A DNA stretch of 46,563 nt from a bacterium (GTDB taxonomy: Bacteria; Armatimonadota; Zipacnadia; Zipacnadales; UBA11051), in assembly GCA_030604405.1 (NCBI GenBank), contig JAUVVY010000034.1:1-46563 (forward strand), written 5' to 3'. Positions 38,359 to 46,563 of this stretch are shown here, piece by piece. The notes below the pieces were generated by a model. The model was not told the DNA's origin. It made no database searches and worked only from the letters and a program-made list of their open reading frames with translations. The first letter of the stretch is position 1, and each line of letters starts with the position of its first letter. Position numbers and translations under genes: made by a program.

Positions 38359-39426
38359 TCAGAACCGCCAGGCCAGGGCCGCGTCGTACATCGCCATTGC
38401 ATTCTCAGGAGAAGTGTCGGGCTGGAAGGCGTGAGCGGGGCAGACAATGTAGCCGCCATCAGCGCCAAACACAGAGATGATGCGCTCAACCTCGCGGCGC
38501 ACCTGCGCCGGCGTGCCGTATGGCAGCAACTCTTGCTCGTCTATGCCGCCGTGGAATGAAAGCCGCCCGCCGAATTGCCTCTTCAGTTCCTCAGCCGACA
38601 TCCCCTCCGCCTTCGGCTGGATCGGGTCGAGGATGTCCAGCCCCATCTCGATAAGGTCATCTATCACCGGCACAATGCTCCCACAGGAATGGTACATGGT
38701 TATCAGGCCCATTTCCTTGAATGCAGTGATAAGCTGCGCCTGGTTGTGCTTGATGTACTTGCGCCACAAGTCGGGCGCCATCATCATCGCCCGCTGCGTG
38801 CCGAGATCGCCCCCGCTATAGACCATGTCAATGGCCCCGTCCGCGCCCTCCAGCGCTCGCATGGACCGGGCCTTGTAGAACTTCGCGGCGTGATAAGAGA
38901 TCGCTTCGGCGATGTCCGGCGTCTCCACTAGGTCCATCAGGAAGCGGTCCAGGCCGCGCATGTACCACGGCGTTTCGAAGGCGCCGCCGACAAAGAACAA
39001 GATGCAGTAGCGCTGCTCGCGGTTGATATGGGCGATCTCATCCTTCAGATGCGAGAAATCGAACCAGTCCGGGTCGGGCCACGAATACTCCTCTACTTCC
39101 TTGACCGTCGTGACGTGGCCGAGCGGGTGGTGGGCTAGTTCGTTGTAGGTGGCGAACCTGTTCTTCATCGGCTTCCAGACAATTCCCAGAAAGTCCCGGC
39201 CCTCCGCGTTGACGCCGGCAGCACCACTCAACTCCGGCGGCCCTATATACTTGCCTGCCACGCGCCGTATGTCGCAGCCGATGCGCTCCAGCACGGTTTC
39301 ATCATCGTCGGTGCCCAGGTGCTCTTTGAGCATCTGGTCGAATTCCGGCGTGGCATAGTAGTCAATGCCAGGGCGGTCCACCGGCTGGCGTTGCGCGATT
39401 CTGATTATGCGTTCATAAGACTCCAC
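38359..39426 (-). CDS. URO-D superfamily protein, methyltransferase-like
   Basis: The protein is 355 aa with GTG start and GGGAG upstream. URO-D-fold features: ERIIRIAQRQPVDRPGIDYY, LFFVGGAFETPWYMRGLDRFL, then YHSCGSIVPVIDDLIEMGLD, LSFHGGIDEQELLPYGT and YIVCPAHAFQPDTSPEN. HSCG and the later Cys match the zinc site of corrinoid-type methyltransferases (MtaA-like), unlike the relative at 20776. No corrinoid protein gene is near. It may instead belong to the large group of URO-D proteins found beside carbohydrate genes, whose function is unclear. Confidence 0.75.
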   Translation of the reverse strand: MESYERIIRIAQRQPVDRPGIDYYATPEFDQMLKEHLGTDDDETVLERIGCDIRRVAGKYIGPPELSGAAGVNAEGRDFLGIVWKPMKNRFATYNELAHHPLGHVTTVKEVEEYSWPDPDWFDFSHLKDEIAHINREQRYCILFFVGGAFETPWYMRGLDRFLMDLVETPDIAEAISYHAAKFYKARSMRALEGADGAIDMVYSGGDLGTQRAMMMAPDLWRKYIKHNQAQLITAFKEMGLITMYHSCGSIVPVIDDLIEMGLDILDPIQPKAEGMSAEELKRQFGGRLSFHGGIDEQELLPYGTPAQVRREVERIISVFGADGGYIVCPAHAFQPDTSPENAMAMYDAALAWRF

Positions 39427-39603
39427 AGGGCATTCTCCCTCTTGACCGGCGCTGCAGTCTCCGGCCCATCAGTGGCTGCCTCGCCACCCAGCTTCGTACT
39501 GACTGTAAGTTTCTCTGCTCGATACGTCAGTTCCTGCGCGCAGGTGAGATGACTGCCGGCGAGAAGTAGTAAAGCACAGAAGCTACGCCGATTTGGGAGT
39601 GTG

Positions 39604-40740
39604 ATGGGATTGTCTGCAGACCAGCGCAAGGTGCCGTGTCCGAATTGCGGCGCCCCAGTATATCTAACTGACGACGTGTGCCTCAGTTGCGGGGTGCGGC
39701 TCGATGAGGGCAAATTGGCCGAAAACGTCCCGGCGCAACAGGCCCCGGCTCCGGCAGCTACTGACGTGCAGGGGACAGCAGCCCCGACGGCACAAGCTGC
39801 GGGCGGCGGGCAGGCGGTGGCGTATCAGACACTGCCCGGCGCCAGGCCCTGGCACCCGGCAGACCTGGGTGCCGACGGCGGCTTCTTCCCATCACTTGCT
39901 CGCGCCTGGGCCTTCTTCAAGGAAAGCCTGGCGATGGGCTACCGCGACAGCGATGTGCTGGTGCCGTCCGTACTGGCGTTGTTCGCGAACCTGCTGCTGG
40001 TCGGCGTCCTGGCCCTCATCCTGCACCTGACCGGCCAACTGCAACCGCTGCTGGAAGAAGAGGCCGAGCCCAGCGTGGCCCTTTATTCGCTACTCGTCGC
40101 CTTCACCTTACTGGGCTACATTGTAAGCTACTTCCTCACCAGCATGACGGTCAACATGGTCGATGCTTACCTGCGCGGACAGGATGCCGAGTTGAAAGTT
40201 GCGTTTGCCGACGCGCTGAAGAACCTGGGCGCGATATTGTGGATCGCGGTTATCGCCACGCTCATCAACATGCTGACCAGCGCAATGCGGGGCAAGGACA
40301 GGCGGCGAACTGCCGGAGACCTGGCGGCAGATGCAATAGACAAGACCTGGCAGGTGGCGTCACTGCTGCTGCTGCCGATCATAATCATCGAGGACCTCCC
40401 ATTCGGCGAAGCTTCGAAGCGCGCCTTGAAGCTACATTCCCAGAGCATCATCCAGGTGGTGATCGCCGAGGTGGGCCTGACGGTCCTGCAGAAGATTCTG
40501 GGCGCAGTGCTGCTGCTGTTTGCGGTGGTGCCGGCGGTGCTGGCGTATTACCTGGCGTTTCCGCTGTTCTACGTGGGGTTGGGCTGGGCGATACTGGTCT
40601 TGGTGGTGACCATGTCGCTGTTGATGTATGTGCGGACGGCGTTCTACACGTGTTTGTACCTGTGGGCTGCAGCGGTCGAGGCGGCCGGCGAGGATGTCCC
40701 GGCGCCCGCGCCACTGCAGAAGGCATTGTCCGGCGCGTAG
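39604..40740 (+). CDS. Zinc-ribbon membrane protein
   Basis: The protein is 378 aa. A zinc ribbon (C12, C15, C26, C29; CPNCG and CLSCG) is followed by a Pro/Ala/Gln-rich linker (about 45-80). About six hydrophobic segments follow, among them VLALFANLLLVGVLALIL, SLLVAFTLLGYIVSYFL, and two near the C-terminus (LLLFAVVPAVLAYYLAF, AILVLVVTMSLLMYV). The middle has a charged loop (MRGKDRRRTAGD). The membrane part resembles the DUF6159-type family. GTG 39601 is an alternative start. It converges on the next gene with three bases between the stops. Confidence 0.6.
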   Translation: MGLSADQRKVPCPNCGAPVYLTDDVCLSCGVRLDEGKLAENVPAQQAPAPAATDVQGTAAPTAQAAGGGQAVAYQTLPGARPWHPADLGADGGFFPSLARAWAFFKESLAMGYRDSDVLVPSVLALFANLLLVGVLALILHLTGQLQPLLEEEAEPSVALYSLLVAFTLLGYIVSYFLTSMTVNMVDAYLRGQDAELKVAFADALKNLGAILWIAVIATLINMLTSAMRGKDRRRTAGDLAADAIDKTWQVASLLLLPIIIIEDLPFGEASKRALKLHSQSIIQVVIAEVGLTVLQKILGAVLLLFAVVPAVLAYYLAFPLFYVGLGWAILVLVVTMSLLMYVRTAFYTCLYLWAAAVEAAGEDVPAPAPLQKALSGA

Positions 40741-40743
40741 AGG

Positions 40744-42816
40744 TCAGTCCGCTGCCTGCGACGGTAGCATGTAGGTTGTGGGCGTGCGGGTTATGCCCAT
40801 TGCGAGCAGAGGCAGGAACTGCTCGACGAAACGCGGGCAGTAGTTGAATACCACCCACCCAGATGCGCCCTCCTCGCGTGCCACCTCGATCTGCTGCAGC
40901 AGTTGATACGGGTCGGCGAATGTGCAATTGTCAGCATTGACGCCGATGCCCACATAGATCGGCACCTGACCTGCGACCCATCCGTTCTGGCGACGCACAT
41001 AACTGCGGAACGTGTCCTCGTCGTCGGTATAGTCCATCGGGCACACAAAATCCACCCAGCCCTGGTCCACCCAAGTCTTCCAGTCCTGCCCGAAGGTATC
41101 GCGGTGTGATTCCCAGTTGAGGAACACTGCCGCTGAGATCTGGGCCTGTGGGTCCGCATCTCGCACGGTCTCGCTGATTTCGGCCACCAGCGTGTTGATC
41201 TGGCGGCGGCGGAATTGCAGGTACTGCTGCTTGTAGCGGCCGCTGTAAGCGTCGGCGGGCCAGTCTGCCACCTTCACGCCGACATAATCCTCAAACGCCG
41301 TGCGGCATAGGTCGCAGAAACAGACGTCCTTGTAGGGGTAGCGGAGATAGTCGAGCTGGAGGCCGGTGATGTCATAGCCTGTGATTATCTCGCGGGCCAG
41401 CTCGATCTGGAGCCTGCGGTTGTCCGGGTGCGTGGGACACAGCCAGGTGCCGGTATGGCCCCGGTTTGTCACCACCAGGCGTTGCTGTGCTTGCAGGCGC
41501 CTCTTGGTCTCGCCTGAGGCCCACAGAGTCGCGAGATTCAACATGCGGGGGTGGCAAGTCAGACCGTACTTCTTGCAGGCGGCAGCCGCCTCGGCGAGCC
41601 AGTCGCCGTGGTCGCTGACTGAGGAGTGGTGCGGGAGCAGGCGGCTGTTATAGAAGGCTATGCCGCCGCTGCAGACGTAGGGAAAAACGGCGTTGAAGTT
41701 TGCCTGCTTCAGCGTGGCAGCGGCGTGATCCCAGGAGGGTTTGGCGTAGTTGTGCATCCAGATGCCGCGCATTTCGCCCTCGACACTGGCGAAGCTCTCC
41801 CACAGGGCGTGGCTGGCGAGTTTGTCAGCCTCCTGCGCCGCCGCCAGTGCCTCTTCAAATTGGCTGCGGGCCTTGAGGTCACCAGCGTGGCTCAGCAGCG
41901 ACATTGCCTCACCGATGTCGGCCAGTGCGGGGCGGATGTCGTGGCCGGCGGCGGCTTTGCGCTGCGCGGCCCCGGCTAACTCGGCCAGGCTGTCATAGGG
42001 CCCGTACGGCCCCAGATGAAGGGCCGAGGACGGAATTGACTGCTCCCAGACACGCGGCGCGAAAATGCCGATGAGGGCACGGAGCAATTGGGCCGTCTCG
42101 GGGTAATGGTCAGTAGTAAGCCCGCAGGTTATGAAGGCTCCGTTGTGGCTGATGATGACAGCGGGCGCGGCCAGCGTGCTGTGCTTCTCCCAGTAGGCGA
42201 TAATCTGGCCGGCTGGCAGCGGCTCACAGGCCATCACGTGCCTGGCCGGCTGGCGAACACGCTGGGGCATTCCCAGCGCCGATGTGTCGGAGACCACGAT
42301 GTCAGCGCCTGTGATGCCGAGGTCTTCAGCGGTGCGCGGCCCGCGCGGGTCAACGCCCAGGGCGTAAAGCAGATCGTTGCGGGCCAGCAGGCACGCGATG
42401 ATCCTGCCGCCTCTATAGATGAAATCGAGCAGATGGCCGAGTTCGACCTCGCCGACGGCGCGGTTGTAGGGCAGTACCAAGACCTCGACATCCGGCACGC
42501 CGCTGCTTTCAATCTCGGCATCAGAAGTCAATAGATATGGTATTCGCACAGCTTCGAGGGCTTTGGTGACTCCGTGGAGGTGCTTTTCGGCCAGGGATAC
42601 CATTGCCTCGCCGCCAGCACCGAGGTGGTCACCTTTGACTACGGCGACCAGCGGGCGAGAGACAGCGGCTGGAGCGGAGGAGCCTTCCATGCAAAAGCAC
42701 ATACCAATAGCGACCAGCACACACACGCACAACGCTATGATTGCGAAAAGACGGTTGCCCATAGGCTTATGGATGAGTGTGAGCGGCGGTTGGCCTGCAG
42801 CGCCACCGGCGGTCAT
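40744..42816 (-). CDS. Glycoside-hydrolase-like GHL10 protein, membrane-anchored
   Basis: The protein is 690 aa. A membrane anchor or signal (about 20-42, FAIIALCVCVLVAIGMCF) is followed by a segment resembling a glutamine-amidotransferase-like fold (VEVLVLPYNRAV, YRGGRIIACLL). The GHL10 barrel (formerly DUF187) starts at MRGIWMHNYAKPSWD and runs through LQLDYLRYP, VCPMDYTDDEDTF and VPIYVGIGV. Family members act on glycans; the substrate is unknown. Its start overlaps the stop of the DUF4127 gene as ATGA, so the two are translationally coupled. A start at 42762 is possible but has no ribosome-binding site. Confidence 0.75.
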   Translation of the reverse strand: MTAGGAAGQPPLTLIHKPMGNRLFAIIALCVCVLVAIGMCFCMEGSSAPAAVSRPLVAVVKGDHLGAGGEAMVSLAEKHLHGVTKALEAVRIPYLLTSDAEIESSGVPDVEVLVLPYNRAVGEVELGHLLDFIYRGGRIIACLLARNDLLYALGVDPRGPRTAEDLGITGADIVVSDTSALGMPQRVRQPARHVMACEPLPAGQIIAYWEKHSTLAAPAVIISHNGAFITCGLTTDHYPETAQLLRALIGIFAPRVWEQSIPSSALHLGPYGPYDSLAELAGAAQRKAAAGHDIRPALADIGEAMSLLSHAGDLKARSQFEEALAAAQEADKLASHALWESFASVEGEMRGIWMHNYAKPSWDHAAATLKQANFNAVFPYVCSGGIAFYNSRLLPHHSSVSDHGDWLAEAAAACKKYGLTCHPRMLNLATLWASGETKRRLQAQQRLVVTNRGHTGTWLCPTHPDNRRLQIELAREIITGYDITGLQLDYLRYPYKDVCFCDLCRTAFEDYVGVKVADWPADAYSGRYKQQYLQFRRRQINTLVAEISETVRDADPQAQISAAVFLNWESHRDTFGQDWKTWVDQGWVDFVCPMDYTDDEDTFRSYVRRQNGWVAGQVPIYVGIGVNADNCTFADPYQLLQQIEVAREEGASGWVVFNYCPRFVEQFLPLLAMGITRTPTTYMLPSQAAD

Positions 42817-44492
42817 TCCTCGGCGACCAGTTCGATACCGAATTTGAGGTTAAGGTCAACTTCAAACAAGCGCCCCCAGGGCAGTGTGACGCGGGTCTCT
42901 TCGAGTTCTGCCAGGGCCAGGCTGGTGACGTTCTCGCGAGGGCCGATCCGCACCGATTCCTTGCCCAGGAAATGTGTCGCCCACAGGTCAGCCACAGCGT
43001 GGACGAGCAGGTCGCTGACCATATTCTGGACACGTAGCTTGCTGTCTGCGAGGTCGAATACAGAGGCCCGCAGCATGTTGACCACATGCTCGGTGACCTG
43101 TGGCCGGATGCGTGTTTGATAGAGCCAGTCATCGGCGAGATGGCAAAAGAGCAGATTCATATGAGCTTTTTCAGAGTCAATCAGCGTATCGAGCAACTGC
43201 AAATAGCGCATCGGCGACAAATCAACCAGCAGATTGGCCAGGTCGAAGGCGCCCTTGTCCTGCAGTGCGGTAAGACGGAGGCTGCTGTGGGCCAAAGCTG
43301 AGCCGACCGAGTTAGCCGCCGTGTTCCATGCCGCAAAGCTCAGGATGCGATGCAGAGGCAACTCGCGAGCCAGCATCGCCTCGATAAAGCACTCTTCAGC
43401 GCCGTTGGGGAAAGCGACATCACAAATCGCTACCCGGCGGTCACCCAGGCTGACGGCGATGGATTCAATAAAACTTTCCGCCTGCTTCTTGCGAGCCGCA
43501 GCGGCGTCGGCCTCCTGGTAGTCGCCACGCTGTCGAGGCGCAGGCGGATTGATAGCCAGGACGAAATCGGCGGTGGCGGGATTGTCGGAAAGCTCGACGC
43601 CGACCGTCTGCATCTGGCCGTGAAGAGTCTCGGCGAAGGGACGGTCTTCAAAGGTGGCGATGTTCCCGGCGTCCTGCGGATTTGAGTACATCACGTAGGC
43701 GGTGGGGACCTTCTCCATGTGCTGGTGGATGAAGCGTGCCAGCAGCGTCTGGCCGAGTTCGTCGGCGCCCGGGTGAATCAATACGCGCTGGCTGAGGCCG
43801 TGGCGCTCGATCAGCCGGCGCAAGTTGGCCTGCTCCTGCACGTGCGGGCCATACTGTGCGGCATCTTCCTGGGCCAGCACCAGGAAATCAAGGTTGCCCT
43901 TGGCGGTCTCCTCAACGGCGCGGAGATTGACCTGATGATTGCGCTCGCGGCATGCGTTGTACTTACCCAGCAGGGAGATGGGGATTTGCTTTTCGAGTTC
44001 AGTCAGGCGCTGCCGATCACTTTCTTCGCCGAGCGCCTCCAGGCGCCCCTCGGTCTCCGAATACTCGCGCAGCAGTTGCCAGTTGGCCGCCGCCTCGTCG
44101 GAGCTGGCAGTGATGGATAGGCGCATGATGGCGTTGTGGGCATAGATCGGGCTCTCCGGCAACGTCTGGCGGAGGCCGGCCAACGCATCGAGGCGCTCGA
44201 GGGCCAACTGGGTGCGGACATGGGGGGAGCGCGAGGCTACCAGCCCACCGTACGCAAGCATATCGAGCGAAAGAACCGCGCAGTCAATGCTGCCTCCGGC
44301 CGCCTCACGCAACAGCCAGTCAAGGATCTCCTCAACGCCGCCTGGTGTCGTGTAATGCCCCAGCAACTCCACTGGTGGTATGAGCAGTTCGTAGTCCACC
44401 ATGCGCGCCAGCATCTGCACATGCTCGACATTGCAGGGCCGGTTATCAAGCGGCAGATACATGATCCGGTGCACGCGATGTCTTATGCTCAC
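42813..44492 (-). CDS. DUF4127 family protein
   Basis: The protein is 559 aa. It begins with the family's diagnostic MYLPLDNRPCNVEHV block and continues with ELLGHYTTPG, CAVLSLDMLAYGGLVASR, FLVLAQEDAAQYGPH, RVLIHPGADELGQTLLARF and AFAAWNTAANSVGSALAHS (FAAWNTA segment conserved). The biochemical role of DUF4127 is unknown to me; the Asp/His/Glu-rich motifs suggest a hydrolase. The start is GTG 44492, with GGGAGG six bases upstream. Its stop overlaps the ATG of the GHL10 gene, so the products probably work on the same substrate. Confidence 0.85.
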   Translation of the reverse strand: MSIRHRVHRIMYLPLDNRPCNVEHVQMLARMVDYELLIPPVELLGHYTTPGGVEEILDWLLREAAGGSIDCAVLSLDMLAYGGLVASRSPHVRTQLALERLDALAGLRQTLPESPIYAHNAIMRLSITASSDEAAANWQLLREYSETEGRLEALGEESDRQRLTELEKQIPISLLGKYNACRERNHQVNLRAVEETAKGNLDFLVLAQEDAAQYGPHVQEQANLRRLIERHGLSQRVLIHPGADELGQTLLARFIHQHMEKVPTAYVMYSNPQDAGNIATFEDRPFAETLHGQMQTVGVELSDNPATADFVLAINPPAPRQRGDYQEADAAAARKKQAESFIESIAVSLGDRRVAICDVAFPNGAEECFIEAMLARELPLHRILSFAAWNTAANSVGSALAHSSLRLTALQDKGAFDLANLLVDLSPMRYLQLLDTLIDSEKAHMNLLFCHLADDWLYQTRIRPQVTEHVVNMLRASVFDLADSKLRVQNMVSDLLVHAVADLWATHFLGKESVRIGPRENVTSLALAELEETRVTLPWGRLFEVDLNLKFGIELVAEE

Positions 44493-44531
44493 GGTCGTCC
44501 TCCCTAGTTGACTTGCCGCCAGTCAGACGCT

Positions 44532-45260
44532 TCAGGCTAAAGCCTCCAGCGCCTCACGGAATTGCCTTGTGGCCTGTGCTATGCTGGCAGGCTCTTTGCC
44601 GGTTACGATTGCGCCAATAAGAATGCCACGAACGCCGACTTTATGCAAGCTAGCAACTTCTTCAGGCAATATCGCACGCTGGCTGGGAACGATGATCGGC
44701 CGGGGGCCCAGCACGTCAGCCAGGTACGCATAGGTCTTCAGGTCGGCCACGCACAACGGCTCGCCGTAGGCCTCGTGAGGCAGCACCGAGGCCTCGATCA
44801 TGCGCACCTGTGGGACCAGCGCCAGGCCTTCAGGTGTGCCGTGCGGCGGCAGGTCCCGGTAGCCGACCGCCGCCATTATGTGCAGGCCGGTTTGCGTATC
44901 GAGCATCCAGGCAGGCATGTCGGACAGGTAAGCGTCCACGAAATCAATGCCGGCGTCAGCCATCGCCTGCATGTCAACGGGCGAGCAGATGTTCTCGGCA
45001 GTGCCCGGGACGATGCCTACCGGGACGCCAAGCGAGATAATCTGCTCGATAGCGGCCGCCTCCTGATCCCAGGAGCCGAAGGCGGCTTCGGCGGCGGCAT
45101 GATGCAGGTTGATGTGCACCTTCACCCCCTCAGCGCCGGCATCAACAGCGGCCTTGCCCAGGTCCGGGTCGTTTTGAGGCAGGCTGACCAGGAGAACGGG
45201 TCGGCTCACGGCAGCGATGATGTCAACGAGACGATTGGTTGTGGCGTCTAGTGCGGGCAT
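44532..45260 (-). CDS. Uncharacterised TIM-barrel protein
   Basis: The protein is 242 aa. Alternating strands and helices give a barrel: PVLLVSLPQNDPDLGKAAV, AGAEGVKVHINLHHAA, GVPVGIVPGTAEN, AGIDFVDAYL, GPRPIIVPSQRAILPEEV, and a C-terminal GVRGILIGAIVTGKEP resembling a phosphate-binding loop as in HisA/TrpC-like barrels. I do not recognise a named family. It lies 39 bases before the DUF4127 gene on the same strand, so it likely leads that operon. Confidence 0.6.
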   Translation of the reverse strand: MPALDATTNRLVDIIAAVSRPVLLVSLPQNDPDLGKAAVDAGAEGVKVHINLHHAAAEAAFGSWDQEAAAIEQIISLGVPVGIVPGTAENICSPVDMQAMADAGIDFVDAYLSDMPAWMLDTQTGLHIMAAVGYRDLPPHGTPEGLALVPQVRMIEASVLPHEAYGEPLCVADLKTYAYLADVLGPRPIIVPSQRAILPEEVASLHKVGVRGILIGAIVTGKEPASIAQATRQFREALEALA

Positions 45261-45343
45261 TGGATATTCTCCACCTGGCCTGTACTCGCAATTGCGGAAA
45301 CGCTGCGGTCAACGGCCCGCGGCACTAGCCCGAATCATCCCCC

Positions 45344-45420
45344 GACGCGTAGCTCGGCCTGCCCTGAGCTTGTCGAAGGGCAGGTGAGAACGCATGGCGT
45401 TCTCAGCTTCCAGCCCGAGG
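45344..45420. repeat. Modular nested-hairpin repeat, copy B
   Basis: GACGCGTAGCTCGG, then CCTGCCCT (45358-45365) pairing with AGGGCAGG (45377-45384) around GAGCTTGTCGA, then GAGAACGC-ATG-GCGTTCTC (45386-45404), then AGCTTCCAGCCCGAG. Outer CTCGG pairs with CCGAG. Confidence 0.75.
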
Positions 45421-45451
45421 TCTTTTACAATCGCTTAACCAATAATCCGGG

Positions 45452-46051
45452 TTAGTCGGAGGGCGCGGGCAGCACGAGTCCAAGGCCTTCGCCGGCGGCC
45501 AATGCGTATTGCCAGAAATTCTGGTGAGCGGCTATGATAACCGCCCGCTGCGCCCATATCAGGCCCGAAGCGGTCTCGAAATGCTGCAGAAATTGCCCTC
45601 CGTCCATCAACTCGACGCGCAGAGCCGGCACGAGCGCCCGGCACCTGGCTACAATGCTGTCAGCCGCCTGGGTCTCCAAGCTCTTCAGCACCGCGATGAG
45701 CCGGTTTTCCTCCGGAAGCACTGCGATACACTCGAATGCATCCCACCGCTGAGACAGGTAGGGCCGGAGGCCGGCGGTCAGCTCAGCAGCCAGGCCGGTT
45801 GCCTGTTTTTGCTGCTCGTGGCAGAGCATGCCGAGCCACAAGGCCGTCGCGGGCGAGTTGACAAACGTGCACAGGCTTTCGCGGCCGAATCTGAAGGTTC
45901 CGAGTACTGCGAGCTTCTCGAGCTGCCTGATGTGGTAATAGATCGGCTGGTAGGATAGCTCAACGCCTCTGCAGACCGCACTGATGCTGAGCTTGCGGCC
46001 GTAGTTCGCGCGCATGTACCGCAGTATTTGCACAGCCGAAGTATGACGCAC
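45452..46051 (-). CDS. Winged-helix (ArsR-like) transcriptional regulator
   Basis: The protein is about 199 aa from GTG 46051 (start uncertain). The N-terminal part is a winged helix: AVQILRYMRANYGRKLSIS, GVELSYQPIYYHIRQLEKLAVL with the recognition helix, and TFRFGRESL as the wing. The C-terminal 120 residues (FECIAVLPEENRLIAVLKSL, SGLIWAQRAVIIAA) form an unassigned domain, possibly for ligand or dimer contact. The frame is open to 46276, but that extension runs through a block of palindromic repeats and is probably not translated. It may control the DUF4127 operon downstream. Confidence 0.55.
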   Translation of the reverse strand: MRHTSAVQILRYMRANYGRKLSISAVCRGVELSYQPIYYHIRQLEKLAVLGTFRFGRESLCTFVNSPATALWLGMLCHEQQKQATGLAAELTAGLRPYLSQRWDAFECIAVLPEENRLIAVLKSLETQAADSIVARCRALVPALRVELMDGGQFLQHFETASGLIWAQRAVIIAAHQNFWQYALAAGEGLGLVLPAPSD

Positions 46052-46363
46052 TGGCGGCCTCGGAATACGTGTCGGGCTGGAACAGTAGTTATGCAGATTT
46101 TTCGTTTGTGGTTCACGTATCTCTGATTGTTGCCGCTGGTACTGTGATGGGCCTTGGGCCGGATAGGGAACCCGGATTTTGCTTCCGCAAAATCCGCCCT
46201 GACCCACTCCTGCGGAGTGGGTACCCCGCCCCTCCGGACGACTCAACGACAACGGCGTCGGGCTGCCCTTCGACAAGCTCAGGGCCTACGGGATGCCCGA
46301 CCTACGCGCCAATGAATTGAGACGTTGCCTTTCGGCCTGTCCGCCATAGCTTTAGCGAAGGCG
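46052..46363. repeat. Array of structured intergenic repeats
   Basis: No gene is supported here. In order: a GTCGGGCTGGAACAGTAGTT block (46070s, compare 14722 and 34813); CGGATTTTGC-TTCC-GCAAAATCCG (46173-46196); ACCCACTCC-TGC-GGAGTGGGT (46202-46222); and GTCGGGCTGCCCTTCGACAA...CCCGACCTACGCG (46257-46309), another modular repeat. Confidence 0.65.
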
Positions 46364-46523
46364 GGAGGGGCCGCGTCGAACGTCGGACGTTGTTTGTCCG
46401 ACGTGAGCCCGGCCCGCGCAGAGCGCTATTCTGGCCTGCTCTGCACACCGCAACGGCCAACGACAACGGCAGGGCCAGGCTTGCAAGCTTCGCATTGCGA
46501 AGCTTGCTGCGACAGGCCCCTCC
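46364..46523. repeat. 160-bp structured repeat, copy 2
   Basis: GGAGGGGCC (46364-46372) pairs with GGCCCCTCC (46515-46523). Inside are CGTCGGAC-GTTGTTT-GTCCGACG (46381-46403) and GCAAGCTTCGC-ATT-GCGAAGCTTGC (46483-46507). The latter replaces the different stem CCACTTCG/CGAAGTGG of copy 1 at the same place. Flanking CATTACG and CTAACGGCTGC are shared too. Confidence 0.75.
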
Positions 46524-46563
46524 ATTACGGCTAACGGCTGCAGGGCACCAGCCCGGAACCAGA

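Noticed and set aside
45452-46276. A 274-residue version of the winged-helix regulator
   Set aside because: The extra N-terminal 75 residues are translated from palindromic repeats. The winged helix begins at about 46045.

Overview
The window is about 46.6 kb of GC-rich bacterial chromosome. Housekeeping genes (thiL, rpsT, murJ, lepA, hemW, pyrC, carA) sit among many glycan and sugar-acid enzymes, secreted repeat proteins and a large load of palindromic intergenic repeats. Promoters look sigma70-like (TTGACA/TATAAT, often with an extended -10), and Rho-independent terminators are present. The mix of heparinase II/III-like lyases, URO-D proteins, DUF4127, GHL10 and CarboxypepD_reg proteins suggests a poorly studied, carbohydrate-degrading lineage (Armatimonadota- or Planctomycetota-like). 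That placement is only a guess. No rRNA or tRNA gene was found.

Layout. 1-128: 3' end of a group II intron. 129-6638: two tandem secreted heparinase II/III-like paralogues with a repeated leader, followed by a membrane PP2C phosphatase (to 8181). 8239-12938, minus strand: a phosphoesterase/TIM-barrel fusion, a class III aminotransferase, thiL, a small membrane protein and a CheY-like regulator. A perfect 16-bp parS core lies inside the fusion gene. 13149-18616, minus strand: xylulokinase, a cyclophilin-like protein, two xylose-isomerase-like TIM barrels and glycerate kinase, probably a sugar/sugar-acid catabolic set. 19046-23038, plus strand: malic enzyme, a URO-D family protein and an FAH-family enzyme. 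23143-25941: rpsT (minus), murJ and a YfbU-family gene. 25944-26065: a promoter-to-terminator small RNA candidate. 26305-33872: lepA, hemW, a small membrane protein, a secreted PKD protein, pyrC and carA. 34248-38310: an RNase H-like protein, a secreted CarboxypepD_reg protein flanked by direct repeats, and a HEPN-type two-gene module. 38359-46051: a URO-D/methyltransferase-like gene, a zinc-ribbon membrane protein, a translationally coupled DUF4127/GHL10 pair, an unknown TIM-barrel protein and a winged-helix regulator. 46052-46563: an array of structured repeats.

The most unusual aspect is the repeats. One family is built from nested hairpins whose stem sequences differ between copies while pairing is kept. 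A second, of about 160 bp, has two copies 31 kb apart and also shows compensatory stem changes. A 'GGGGACAGTCACC' inverted repeat supplies the stop codon of carA, and a palindromic element lies in frame inside hemW. The parS site suggests the window lies within a chromosome-segregation (origin-proximal) domain.
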